Shown: in pieces, positions 51,361 through 63,146 of the stretch | Layout: every line of letters begins with the position of its first letter | How positions within the stretch are numbered: the first letter of the stretch is position 1 | DNA from: Prosopocoilus inquinatus | Lineage: Eukaryota; Arthropoda; Insecta; Coleoptera; Lucanidae | Direction of reading: 5' to 3' | Length of the DNA: 64,000 nt | NCBI GenBank assembly: GCA_036172665.1 | Contig: CM069880.1 | Span: 4,156,501 to 4,220,500, forward strand | Position numbers and translations under genes: made by a program | Notes under the pieces: model-generated | What the model was told of the DNA's origin: nothing | What the model saw: the letters and a program-made list of their open reading frames with translations, nothing else | The model's database searches: none

Positions 51361-54300
51361 TTGTTTCTGTGATGTATCTAGTCAATCCTTACTTACTATC
51401 ATGTTATTTGACGTAACGATGCACTCCAGTAACTCTGATGTGAGATACGAAGTTCTCGGACTCAGCAGGAGCTGGAAATAGTTTTGAACGAAATAACACG
51501 TATTAGCGTTGTTCCTGTGATGTATCTAATCGATCCTTACTTATCTATCATGTTATTTGACTTTACGATGGACTATAGTAACTCTGATGTGAGATACGAA
51601 GTTCTCAGACGCAGCAGAAGCTGGAAATAGTTCTGAACGAAACAGCACGTATTAGCGTTGTTCCTGTGATGTATCTAATCGATCCTTACTTATCTACTAT
51701 GTTATTTGACGTTTCAACGGACTCCAGTAACTCTGATGTGAGATACGAAGTTTTCCGACTCAGCAATAGCTGGAAATAATTTTGAACGAAATAACACGTA
51801 TTAGCATTGTTCCTGTGATGTATCTAATCGATCCTTACTTATCTATCATGTTATTTGACTTTACGATGGACTCCAGTAACTCTGATGTGAGATACGAAGT
51901 TCTCGGACTCAGCAGGAGCTGGAAATAGTTTTGAACGAAACAACACGTATTAGCGTTGTTCCTGTGATGTATCTAATCGATCCTTACTTATCTATCATGT
52001 TATTTGACTTTACGATGGACTCCAGTAACTTTGATGTGAAATACGAATTTCTCGGACGCAGCAGGAGCTGGAAATAGTTCTGAACGAAACAACACGTATT
52101 AGCGTCGTTCCTGTGATGTATCTAATCGATCCTTACTTATCTATCATGTTATTTGACTTTACGATATACTCCAGTAACTCTGATGTGAGATACGAAGTTC
52201 TCAGACGCAGAAGTAGCTGGAAATAGTTCTGAACGAAACAGCACGTATTAGCGTTGTTCCTGTGATGTATCTAATCGATCCTTACTTATCTACTATGTTA
52301 TTTGACGTTTCAACGGACTCCAGTAACTCTGATGTGAGATACGAAGTTCTCGGACGCAGCAGAAGCTGGAAATAGTTTTGAACGAAACAACACGTATTAG
52401 CGTTGTTCCTGTGATGTATCTAATCGATCCTTACTTATCTATCATGTTATTTGACTTTACGATGGACTCCAGTAACTCTGATGTGAGATACGAAGTTCTC
52501 GGACGCAGCAGAAGCTGGAAATAGTTTTGAACGAAACAACACGCATTAGCGTCGTTCCTGTGATGTATCTAATCTATCCTTACTTATCTATCATGTTATT
52601 TGACTTTACGATGGACTCCAGTAACTCTGATGTGAGATACGAAGTTCTCGGACTCATAAGGAGCTGGAAATAGTTTTGAACGAAACAACACGTATTAGCG
52701 TTGTTCCTGTGATGTATCTAATCGATCCTTACTTATCTATCATGTTATTTGACTTTACGATGGACTCCAGTAACTTTGATGTGAAATACGAATTTCTCGG
52801 ATGCAGCAGAAGCTGGAAATAGTTCTGAACGAAACAACACGTATTAGCGTTGTTCCTGTGAAGCATCTAATCGATCCTTACTTATCTACTATGTTATTTG
52901 ACATTTCAACGGACTCCAGTAACTCTGATGTGAGATACGAAGTTCTCGGACTCAGCAGGAGCTGGAAATAGTTTTGAACGAAATAACACGTATTAGCGTT
53001 GTTCCTGTGATGTATCTAATCGATGCTTACTTATCTATCATGTTATTTGAAGTTACGATGGACTCCAGTAATTCTGATGTGAGATACGAAGTTCTCGGAC
53101 GCAGCAGGAGCTGGAAATAGTTCTGAACGATACAACACGTATTAGCGTTGTTCCTGTGATGTATCTAATCGATCCTTACTTATCTACAATGTTATTTGAC
53201 GTTTCAACGGACTCCAGTAACTCTGATGTGAGATACGAGGTTCTCGGACTCAGCAGGAGCTGCAAATAGTTTTGAACGAAATAACACGTATTAGCGTTGT
53301 TCCTGTGATGTATCTGGTCAATCCTTACTTACTATCATGTTATTTGACGTAACGATTCACTCCAGTAACTCTGATGTGAGATACGAAGTTCTCGGACGCA
53401 GCAGAAGCTGGAAATAGTTTTGAACGAAACAACACGTATTAGCGTTGTTCCTGTGATGTATCTAATCGATCCTTACTTATCTACTATATTATTTGACGTT
53501 TCAACGGACTCCAGTAACTCTGATGTGAGATACGAGATTCTCGTACTCAGCAGGAGCTGGAAATAGTTTTGAACGAAACAACACGTATTAGCGTCGTTCC
53601 TGTGATGTATCTAATCGATCCTTACTTATCTATCATGTTATTTGACTTTACGATGTACTCCAGTAACTCTGATGTGAGATACGAAGTTCTCGGACTCAGC
53701 AGGAGCTGGGAATAGTTTTGAACGAAACAACACGTATTAGCGGTGTTCCTGTGATGTATCTAATCGATCCTTACTTATCTATCATGTTATTTGACTTTAC
53801 GATGGACTCCAGTAACTTTGATGTGAAATACGAATTTCTCGGATGCAGCAGGAGCTGGAAATAGTTCTGAACGAAACAGCACGTATTAGCGTTGTTCCTG
53901 TGATGTATCTAATCGATCCTTACTTATCTACTATGTTATTTGACGTTTCAACGGACTCCAGTAACTCTGATGTGAGATACGAAGTTTTCGGACTCAGCAA
54001 TAGCTGGAAATAATTTTGAACGAAATAACACGTATTAGCATTGTTCCTGTGATGTATCTAATCGATCCTTACTTATCTATCATGTTATTTGACTTTACGA
54101 TGGACTCCAGTAACTCTGATGTGAGATACGAAGTTCTCGGACTCAGCAGGAGCTGGAAATAGTTTTGAACGAAACAACACGTATTAGCGTTGTTCCTGTG
54201 ATGTATCTAATCGATCCTTACTTATCTATCATGTTATTTGTCTTTACGATGGACTCCAGTAACTCTGATGTGAGATACGAAGTTCTCGGACTCAGCAGGA

Positions 54301-57300
54301 GCTGGAAATAGTTTTGAACGAAATAACACGTATTAGCGTTGTTCCTGTGATGTATCTAATCGATCCTTACTTATCTATCATGTTATTTGACTTTGCGATG
54401 GACTATAGTAACTCTGATGTGAGATACGAAGTTCTCAGACGCAGCAGAAGCTGGAAATAGTTCTGAACGAAACAGCACGTATTAGCGTTGTTCCTGTGAT
54501 GCATCTAATCGATCCTTACTTATCTACTATGTTATTTGACGTTTCAACGGACTCCAGTAACTCTGATGTGAGATACGAAGTTCTCGGACGCAGCAGAAGC
54601 TGGAAATAGTTTTGAACGAAACAACACGTATTAGCGTTGTTCCTGTGATGTATCTAATCGCTCCTTACTTATCTACTATGTTATTTGACGTTTCAACGGA
54701 TTCCAGTAACTCTGATGTGAGATACGAAGTTCTCGGACTCAGCAATAGCTGGAAATAGTTTTGAACGAAATAACACGTATTAGCGTTGTTCCTGTGATGT
54801 ATATAATCGATCCTTACTTATCTATCTTGTTATTTGACGTTACGATGCACTCCAGTAACTCTGATGTGAGATACGAAGTTCTCGGACTCAGCAGGAGCTG
54901 GAAATAGTTTTGAACGAAACAACACGTATTAGCGTTGTTCCTGTGATGTATCTAATCGATCCTTACTTATCTATCATGTTATTTGTCTTTACGATGGACT
55001 CCAGTAACTTTGATGTGAAATACGAATTTCTCGGACGCAGCAGGAGCTGGAAATAGTTCTGAACGAAACAACACGTATTAGCGTCGTTCCTGTGATGTAT
55101 CTAATCGATCCTTACTTATCTATCATGTTATTTGACTTTACGATGGACTCCAGTAACTCTGATGTGAGATACGAAGTTCTCAGACGCAGCAGTAGCTGGA
55201 AATAGTTCTGAACGAAACAGCACGTATTAGCGTTGTTCCTGTGATGTATCTAATCGATCCTTACTTATCTACTATGTTATTTGACGTTTCAACGGACTCC
55301 AGTAACTCTGATGTGAGATACGAAGTTCTCGGACGCAGCAGAAGCTGGAAATAGTTTTGAACGAAACGACAAGTATTAGCGTTGTTCCTGTGATGTATCT
55401 AATCGATCCTTACTTATCTATCATGTTATTTGACTTTACGATGGACTCCAGTAACTCTGATGTGAGATACGAAGTTCTCGGACGCAGCAGAAGCTGGAAA
55501 TAGTTTTGAACGAAACAACACGTATTAGCGTAGTTCCTGTGATGTATCTAATCTATCCTTACTTATCTATCATGTTATTTGACTTTACGATGGACTCCAG
55601 TAACTCTGATGTGAGATACGAAGTTCTCGGACTCAGCTGGAGCTGGAAATAGTTTTGAACGAAACAACACGTATTAGCGTTGTTCCTGTGATGTATCTAA
55701 TCGATCCTTACTTATCTATCATGTTATTTGACTTTACGATGGACTCCAGTATCTTTGATGTGAAATACGAATTTCTCGGACGCAGCAGGAGCTGGAAATA
55801 GTTCTGAACGAAACAACACGTATTAGCGTTGTTCCTGTGAAGTATCTGATCGATCCTTACTTATCTACTATGTTATTTGACATTTCAACGGACTCCAGTA
55901 ACTCTGATGTGAGATACGAAGTTCTCGGACTCAGCAGGAGCTGGAAATAGTTTTGAACGAAATAACACGTATTAGCGTTGTTCCTGTGATGTATCTAATC
56001 GATCCTTACTTATCTATCATGTTATTTGACTTTGCGATGGACTATAGCAACTCTGATGTGAGATACGAAGTTCTCAGACGCAGCAGAAGCTGGAAATAGT
56101 TCTGAACGAAACAGCACGTATTAGCGTTGTTCCTGTGATGTATCTAATCGATCCTTACTTATCTACTATGTTATTTGACGTTTCAACGGACTCCAGTAAC
56201 TCTGATGTGAGATACGAAGTTCTCGGACGCAGCAGAAGCTGGAAATAGTTTTGAACGAAACAACACGTATTAGCGTTGTTCCTGTGATGTATCTAATCGC
56301 TCCTTACTTATCTACTATGTTATTTGACGTTTCAACGGATTCCAGTAACTCTGATGTGAGATACGAAGTTCTCATACTCAGCAATAGCTGGAAATAGTTT
56401 TGAACGAAATAACACGTATTAGCGTTGTTCCTATGATGTATATAATCGATCCTTTCTTATCTATCTTGTTATTTGACGTTACGATGCACTCCAGTAACTC
56501 TGATGTGAGATACGAAGTTCTCGGACGCAGCAGAAGCTGGAAATAATTTTGAACGAAACAACACGTATTGGCGTCGTTCCTGTGATGTATCTAATCGATC
56601 CTTACTTATCTATCATGTTATTTGACTTTACGATGGACTCCAGTAACTCTGATGTGAGATACGAAGTTCTCTGACTCAGCAGGAGCTGGAAATAGTTTTG
56701 AACGAAACAACACGTATTAGCGTTGTTCCTGTGATGTATCTAATCGATCCTTACTTATCTATCATGTTATTTGACTTTACGATGGACTCCAGTAACTTTG
56801 ATATGAAATACGAATTTCTCAGACGCAGCAGGAGCTGGAAATAGTTCTGAACGAAACAACACGTATTAGCGTTGTTCCTGTGAAGTATCTAATCGATCCT
56901 TACTTATCTACTATGTTATTTGACATTTCAACGGACTCCAGAAACTCTGATGTGAGATACGAAGTTCTCGGACTCAGCAGGAGCTGGAAATAGTTTTGAA
57001 CGAAACAACACGTATTAGCGTTGTTCCTGTGATGTATCTAATCGATCCTTACTTATCTATCATGTTATTTGACTTTACGATGGACTCCAGTATCTTTGAT
57101 GTGAAATACGAATTTCTCGGACGCAGCAGGAGCTGGAAATAGTTCTGAACGAAACAACACGTATTATCGTCGTTCCTGTGATGTATCTAATCGATCCTTA
57201 CTTATCTATCATGTTATTTGACTTTACGATGGACTCCAGTAACTCTGATGTGAGATACGAAGTTCTCAGACGCAGCAGTAGCTGGAAATAGTTCTGAACG

Positions 57301-58199
57301 AAACAGCACTTATTAGCGTTGTTCCTGTGATGTATCTAATCGATCCTTACTTATCTACTATGTTATTTGACGTTTCAACAGACTCCAGTAACTCTGATGT
57401 GAGATACGAAGTTCTCGGACGCAGCAGGAGCTGGAAATAGTTTTGAACGAAATAACACGTACTAGCGTTGTTCCTGTGATGTATCTAGTCAATCCTTACT
57501 TATCTATCATGTTATTTGACGTTACGATGCCCTCCAGTAACTCTGATGTGAGATACGAAGTTCTCGGACGCAGCAGAAGCTGGAAATAGTGTTGAAGGAA
57601 ACAACACGTATTAGCGTTTTTCCTGTGATGTATCTAATCGATCCTTACTTATCTACTATTTTATTTGACGTTTCAACGGACTCCAGTAACTCTGATGTGA
57701 GATACGAAGTTCTCGGACTCAGCATTAGCTGGAAATAGTTTTGAACGAAATAACACGCATTAGCGTTGTTCCTGTGATGTATCTAATCGATCCTTACTTA
57801 TCTATCTTGTTATTTGACGTTACGATGGACTCCAGTATCTCTGATGTGAGATACGAAGTTTTCGGACGCAGCAGAAGCTGGAAATAGTTTTGAACGAAAC
57901 AACACATATTAGCGTTGTTCCTGCGATGTATATAGTTAATCCTTACTTATCCATCATGTTATTTGACGTTACGATGCACTCCAGTAACTCTGATGTGAGA
58001 TACAAAGTTCTCGCACTCAGCAGGAGCTGGAAATAGTTCTGAACGAAACAGCACATATTAGCGTTGTTCCTGTGATGTATCTAATCGATCCTTACTTATC
58101 TACTATGCTATTTGAGGTTTCAACGGACTCCAGTAACTCTGATGTGAGATACGAAGTTTTCGGACGCAGCAGAAGCTGGAAATAGTTTTGAACGAAGCA

Positions 58200-58930
58200 A
58201 CACGTATTAGCGTTGTTCCTGTGATGTATCTAATCGATCCTTATTTATCTACTATGTTATTTGACGTTTCAACAGACTCCAGTAACTCTGATGTGAGATA
58301 CGAAGTTCTCTTACTCAGCAATAGCTGGAAATAGTTTTGAACGAAATAACACGTATTAGCGTTGTTCCTGTGATGTATCTAATCGATCCCTACCTATCTA
58401 TCACGTTGTTTGACTTTACGATGGACACCAGTAACTCTGATGTGAGATACGAAGTTCTCGGACGCAGCAGAAGCTGGAAATAGTTTTGAACGAAATAACA
58501 CGTATTAGCGTTGATCCTGTGATGTATCTAGTCAATCCTTACTTATCTATCATGTTATTTGACGTTACGATGCACTCCAGTAACTCTGATGTGAGATACG
58601 AAGTTCTCGGACGCAGCAGAAGCTGGAAATAGTTTTGAACGAAATAACACGTATTAGCGTTGATCCTGTGATGTATCTAGTCAATCCTTACTTATCCATC
58701 ATGTTATTTGACGTTACGATGCACTCCAGTAACTCTGATATGAGATACGAAGTTCTCGGACGCAGCAGAAGCTGGAAATAGTTTTGAACGAAATAACACA
58801 TATTAGCGTTGTTCCTGTGATGTATCTAATCGATCCTTACTTATCTATCATGTTATTTGACTCTACGATGGACTATAGTAACTCTGATGTGAGATACGAA
58901 GTTCTCAGACGCAGCAGAAGCTGGAAATAG
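58200..58930 (+). repeat. Long-range duplicate of 5.0-5.76 kb
   Basis: TCCCTACCTATCTATCACG at 5221 and 58387, and GACTCTACGATGG at 5693 and 58859, share the same 53166-bp offset. The two TTGATCCTG monomers lie between these markers in both places. Confidence 0.8.
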
Positions 58931-61720
58931 TTCTGAACGAAACAGCACGTATTAGCGTTGTTCCTGTGATGTATCTAATCGATCCTTACTTATCTATCAT
59001 GTTATTTGACTTTACGATGGACTCCAGTAACTTTGATGTGAAATACGAAGTTCTCGGACTCAGCAGGAGCTGGAAATAGTTTTGAACGAAATAACACGTA
59101 TTAGCGTTGTTCCTGTGATGTATCTAATCGATCCTTACTTATCTATCACGTTGTTTGACGTTACGATGGACACCAGTAACTCTGATGTGAGATACGAAGT
59201 TCTCGGACGCAGCAGGAGCTGGAAATAGTTCTGAACGAAACAACACGTATTAGCGTTATTCCTGTGATGTATCTAATCGATCCTTACTTATCTATCATGT
59301 TATTTGACTTTACGATGGAGTCCAGTAACTTTAATGTGAAATACGAATTTCTCGGACGCAGCAGGAGCTGGAAATAGTTCTGAACGAAACAACACGTATT
59401 AGCGTTGTTCCTGTGAAGCATCTAATCGATCCTTACTTATCTACTATGTTATTTGACATTTCAACGGACTCCAGTAACTCTGATGTGAGATACGAAGTTC
59501 TCGGACTCAGCAGGAGCTGGAAATAGTTTTGAACGAAATAACACGTATTAGCGTTGTTCCTGTGATGTATCTAATCGATGCTTACTTATCTATCATGTTA
59601 TTTGAAGTTACGATGGACTCCAGTAATTCTGATGTGAGATACGAAGTTCTCGGACGCAGCAGGAGCTGGAAATAGTTCTGAACGATACAACACGTATTAG
59701 CGTTGTTCCTGTGATGTATCTAATCGATCCTTACTTATCTACAATGTTATTTGACGTTTCAACGGACTCCAGTAACTCTGATGTGAGATACGAGGTTCTC
59801 GGACTCAGCAGGAGCTGGAAATAGTTTTGAACGAAATAACACGTATTAGCGTTGTTCCTGTGATGTATCTAGTCAATCCTTACTTACTATCATGTTATTT
59901 GACGTAACGATGCACTCCAGTAACTCTGATGTGAGATACGAAGTTCTCGGACGCAGCAGAAGCTGGAAATAGTTTTGAACGAAACAACACGTATTAGCGT
60001 TGTTCCTGTGATGTATCTAATCGATCCTTACTTATCTACTATATTATTTGACGTTTCAACGGACTCCAGTAACTCTGATGTGAGATACGAGATTCTCGTA
60101 CTCAGCAGGAGCTGGAAATAGTTTTGAACGAAACAGCACGTATTAGCGTCGTTCCTGTGATGTATCTAATCGATCCTTACTTATCTATCATGTTATATGA
60201 CTTTACGATGGACTCCAGTAACTCTGATGTGAGATACGAAGTTCTCGGACTCAGCAGGATCTGGGAATAGTTTTGAACGAAACAACACGTATTAGCGTTG
60301 TTCCTGTGATGTATCTAATCGATCCTTACTTATCTATCATGTTATTTGACTTTACGATGGACTCCAGTAACTTTGATGTGAAATACGAATTTCTCGGATG
60401 CAGCAGGAGCTGGAAATAGTTCTGAACGAAACAACACGTATTAGCGTTGTTCCTGTGAAGTATCTAATCGATCCTTACTTATCTACTATGTTATTTGACA
60501 TTTCAACGGACTCCAGTAACTCTGATGTGAGATACGAAGTTCTCGGACTCAGCAGGAGCTGGAAATAGTTTTGAACGAAATAACACGTATTAGCGTTGTT
60601 CCTGTGATGTATCTAATCGATCCTTACTTATCTATCATGTTATTTGACTTTACGATGGACTATAGTAACTCTGATGTGAGATACGAAGTTCTCAGACGCA
60701 GCAGAAGCTGGAAATAGTTCTGAACGAAACAGCACGTATTAGCGTTGCTCCTGTGATGTATCTAATCGATCCTTACTTACTACTATGTTATTTGACGTTT
60801 CAACGGACTCCAGTAACTCTGATGTGAGATAAGAAGTTTTCGGACTCAGCAATAGCTGGAAATAACTTTGAACGAAATAACACGTATTAGCATTGTTCCT
60901 GTGATGTATCTAATCGATCCTTACTTATCTATCATGTTATTTGACTTTACGATGGACTCCAGTAACTCTGATGTGAGATACGAAGTTCTCGGACTCAGCA
61001 GGAGCTGGAAATAGTTTTGAACGAAACAACACGTATTAGCGTTGTTCCTGTGATGTATCTAATCGATCCTTACTTATCTATCATGTTATTTGACTTTACG
61101 ATGGACTCCAGTAACTTTGATGTGAAATACGAATTTCTCGGACGCAGCAGGAGCTGGAAATAGTTCTGAACGAAACAACACGTATTAGCGTTGTTCCTGT
61201 GAAGTATCTAATCGATCCTTACTTATCTACTATGTTATTTGACATTTCAACGGACTCCAGTAACTCTGATGTGAGATACGAAGTTCTCGGACTCAGCAGG
61301 AGCTGGAAATAGTTTTGAACGAAACAACACGTATTAGCGTTGTTCCTGTGATGTATCTAATCGATCCTTACTTATCTATCATGTTATTTGTCTTTACGAT
61401 GGACTCCAGTAACTTTGATGTGAAATACGAATTTCTCGGACGCAGCAGGAGCTGGAAATAGTTCTGAACGAAACAACACGTATTAGCGTTGTTCCTGTGA
61501 TGTATCTAATCGATCCTTACTTATCTATCATGTTATTTGAAGTTACGATTTACTCCAGTAACTCTGATGTGAGATACGAAGCTCTCGGACGCAGCAGGAG
61601 CTGGAAATAGTTCTGAGTTTCCACTGAAAAAAAGTAAGTGTTAAAAACAACTGAAAACCTCCAAATTCCATTTCTCCGATGTTACTCCGGTAATCGGAAA
61701 AAAAGGTTATAAGACGATCG

Positions 61721-61735
61721 CGGCGGCGGCGGCGG
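61721..61735. repeat. (CGG)5 microsatellite
   Basis: Five perfect CGG units, continuing imperfectly on both sides (GATCG before, CGTCG after). Confidence 0.9.
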
Positions 61736-62004
61736 CGTCGTTTTGCCGGTTAAATTCTTCACGATTTGCATTGTGCCGTCGCGTGTACGCTCGACCGAAC
61801 GCGTCGAGATTTTGACGGAGCTCATTTGAATTTGCCGCCGCGTAAAAGATGGGATCGACGAGGGTTGGTTGGCAACGATCGCGCGACACGCGCAGTAAGG
61901 AAACCTTGACACTTGACATATGTAATATTATATATCTGTACGGCCAGTCGTGGGGCCGGAGCACCGGTGGTCGGAAGGGAGGGGGGGCGTGCTGCCTATC
62001 GACA

Positions 62005-62155
62005 GTGATCTAACCTGAAAGCGACGCGCGAACTCTTTCGCGTGTGTCGTGTTACGCCGGCAGTCGGCCCGGCGGTGGAGGGAGTACGTGCGCCGCCGGT
62101 CGAACGTGACCTAATCTAAAGCCGCCGACGCGATCTCTTTCGCCGCGCGGACGCG
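62005..62155. repeat. Degenerate direct duplication, about 101-bp spacing
   Basis: GTGATCTAACCTGAAAGCGACG with ACTCTTTCGCG (from 62005) resembles GTGACCTAATCTAAAGCCG with ATCTCTTTCGCCG (from 62106). The copies are diverged, so homology is likely but not certain. Confidence 0.45.
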
Positions 62156-62196
62156 TTCGAACATAATTTCGACCGTACATATTACGTAAATAGATG

Positions 62197-62238
62197 AATA
62201 AAGGAGGCTTTGGATGTTCGTTTGTGATTAAAAAAAAA
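62197..62238 (+). other. 36-bp module shared with inserts, followed by A9
   Basis: AATAAA, a GT-rich stretch and GATTAAA match the right edge of all three inserts in the opposite orientation, with one mismatch (GGAGGC here, GGAGAC there). Here it runs directly into nine A residues (62230-62238). This looks like the 3' end of a retroposed polyadenylated transcript or the tail of a non-LTR element. Sequence on either side of the 36 bp is unrelated to the inserts. Confidence 0.6.
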
Positions 62239-62284
62239 TGCGAGCGCGGGGAGGTCGATTCGTTCGCTCTCCGGCCGGCAATTA

Positions 62285-62940
62285 AAGCGGGAAATTTAAG
62301 GGAAAAAATTGAAAAAAATCGATAAAAATTTAAAAAAATTAAAAATTAAGAGAACGGAAAAATTGAAAAAATTGGGGAAAAATATTCAAAATTTCGGGAA
62401 AAAATTGAAAAAATCGAAAAAAATAGGAAAAAGTTCTAAGAATAGAGGAAGCCGATTATTGACGTTTTACAACTTTTTTAAAACATTTTTCCTCACTTTC
62501 TATTACATATTCCTTAACTCTTTTTTTTTAATTGTTCAAGGTCAACTCAAACGGCGCCAACCCAAGCGAAGCCAACCCAGATGACAGAAAAATTTTATTT
62601 TAAAGAAAACGAAAAAATTTAAAGAAGTAGGGAAAAATGCAGTAAATTTCGAGAAAAAATTGAAAAATCGAAAAAAAATGGAAAAAATTCTAAAAATTAA
62701 GGAAACCAATTTCTTAAGTTTTCCAACAATTTTTCTCACTTTTTCTTAAACTTTCCTTCCCTTTCTTTTGTAAAATTGTTCAAGGTGAACCCAACCGACG
62801 CCAACCCAAGCGAGGCCAACCCAGACGGCGAAAAAAAAATTAAAAATTAGGAGAACGGAAAAATTGAAAAAATTGGGGAAAAATACTCAAAATTTCGAAA
62901 ATTAGAAAAATCAATTCTTAAAGTTTTCCAACATTCTTCC
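62285..62940. repeat. 244-bp A/T-asymmetric tandem repeat, about 2.4 copies
   Basis: Each unit has an A/purine-rich half (GAAAAAATTGAAAAA type), a T/pyrimidine-rich half (TTTTCCAACA, CTCACTTTTTC) and a GC-richer end with CAACCCAAGCGA. The CAACCCAAGCGA landmark is at 62558 and 62802. A third, truncated unit with AGGAGAACGGAAAAATTG starts near 62845. The two halves are roughly complementary, so a unit could fold back. Frames in this stretch encode only Lys/Phe-rich low-complexity peptides and are not genes. Confidence 0.75.
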
Positions 62941-63069
62941 AAGTCCCTAGGTGCCGCGAGCCCCCAAAGGCTAGCGGCCCAAACAGCGCGCAGCGCTCTC
63001 ATCTCTTCCGTCCAAACGAAACCTCCGTCTATACAAAGCCTCTGTCCACACAAGCCTCTGTTCATACCC
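62941..63069. repeat. 17-18-bp degenerate minirepeats
   Basis: After a short unique stretch (from 62941) come successive units such as AAACCTCCGTCTATAC, AAAGCCTCTGTCCACAC and AAGCCTCTGTTCATACC, from about 63018 to 63069. A weaker unit (TCTTCCGTCCAAACG) precedes them. No gene seen. Confidence 0.6.
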
Positions 63070-63112
63070 ACAAGTGGGCGGAGCGTAGCGGATCCCACTT
63101 GTCATATATAAG
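63070..63112 (+). promoter_or_regulatory. 9-bp-arm hairpin followed by a TATA-like box
   Basis: ACAAGTGGG (63070-63078) and CCCACTTGT (63094-63102) form a perfect inverted repeat around a 15-base loop. TATATAAG follows immediately (about 63105-63112), roughly 40 bp before the 120-bp tandem array. The placement would suit a promoter reading into that array, but no initiator or transcript evidence is visible. It may equally be the end of a mobile element. Confidence 0.35.
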
Positions 63113-63146
63113 AAAAGAAACTCGGAAAAGTGTACTTAAGGGGTTC

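Larger units (their letters stand above)
43365..61616 (+). repeat. 149-bp satellite array, block 4
   Basis: About 122 monomers. The first ~0.45 kb copy the sequence following insert 2. From about 45 kb the variants are those of the left arm: GATAATTAC, GGACTATAGTAAC, CCTTACTGATCTATC, ACTAAGTTATTTGAC, CTTTCATGTTATTTGAAG. The array stops abruptly in mid-monomer after GGAAATAGTTCTGA at 61616. The last monomers are not visibly more diverged than internal ones, apart from GATTTACTCC near 61548. Confidence 0.96.
61617..62196. other. CpG-rich right flank, no gene found
   Basis: Non-satellite sequence after the abrupt array edge. It starts A-rich (GAAAAAAAGTAAG) and becomes strongly CpG-rich, with a (CGG)5 tract at 61721-61735 and a G7 run at 61981-61987. 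Overlapping short minus-strand frames (61682-61912 and 61707-61964) run through the trinucleotide tract, giving a proline or alanine run. They lack any recognisable domain and are probably accidental. An imperfect 101-bp-offset duplication lies at the right end. Confidence 0.6.

Noticed and set aside
1..61616. CRISPR array
   Set aside because: Repeats are contiguous 149-bp units with no unique spacers; this is a satellite.
61682..61964. Two overlapping minus-strand frames in the flank
   Set aside because: Both run through the CGG tract; composition-driven, with no recognisable domain.
62106..62120. Telomeric repeat (TTAGG/CCTAA)
   Set aside because: Only isolated ACCTAAT-like words; no tandem run.
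62309..63098. Lys- and Phe-rich short frames in the A/T-asymmetric repeat and the frame at 62847-63098
   Set aside because: Low-complexity translations of A and T runs or minirepeats, with no conserved features.
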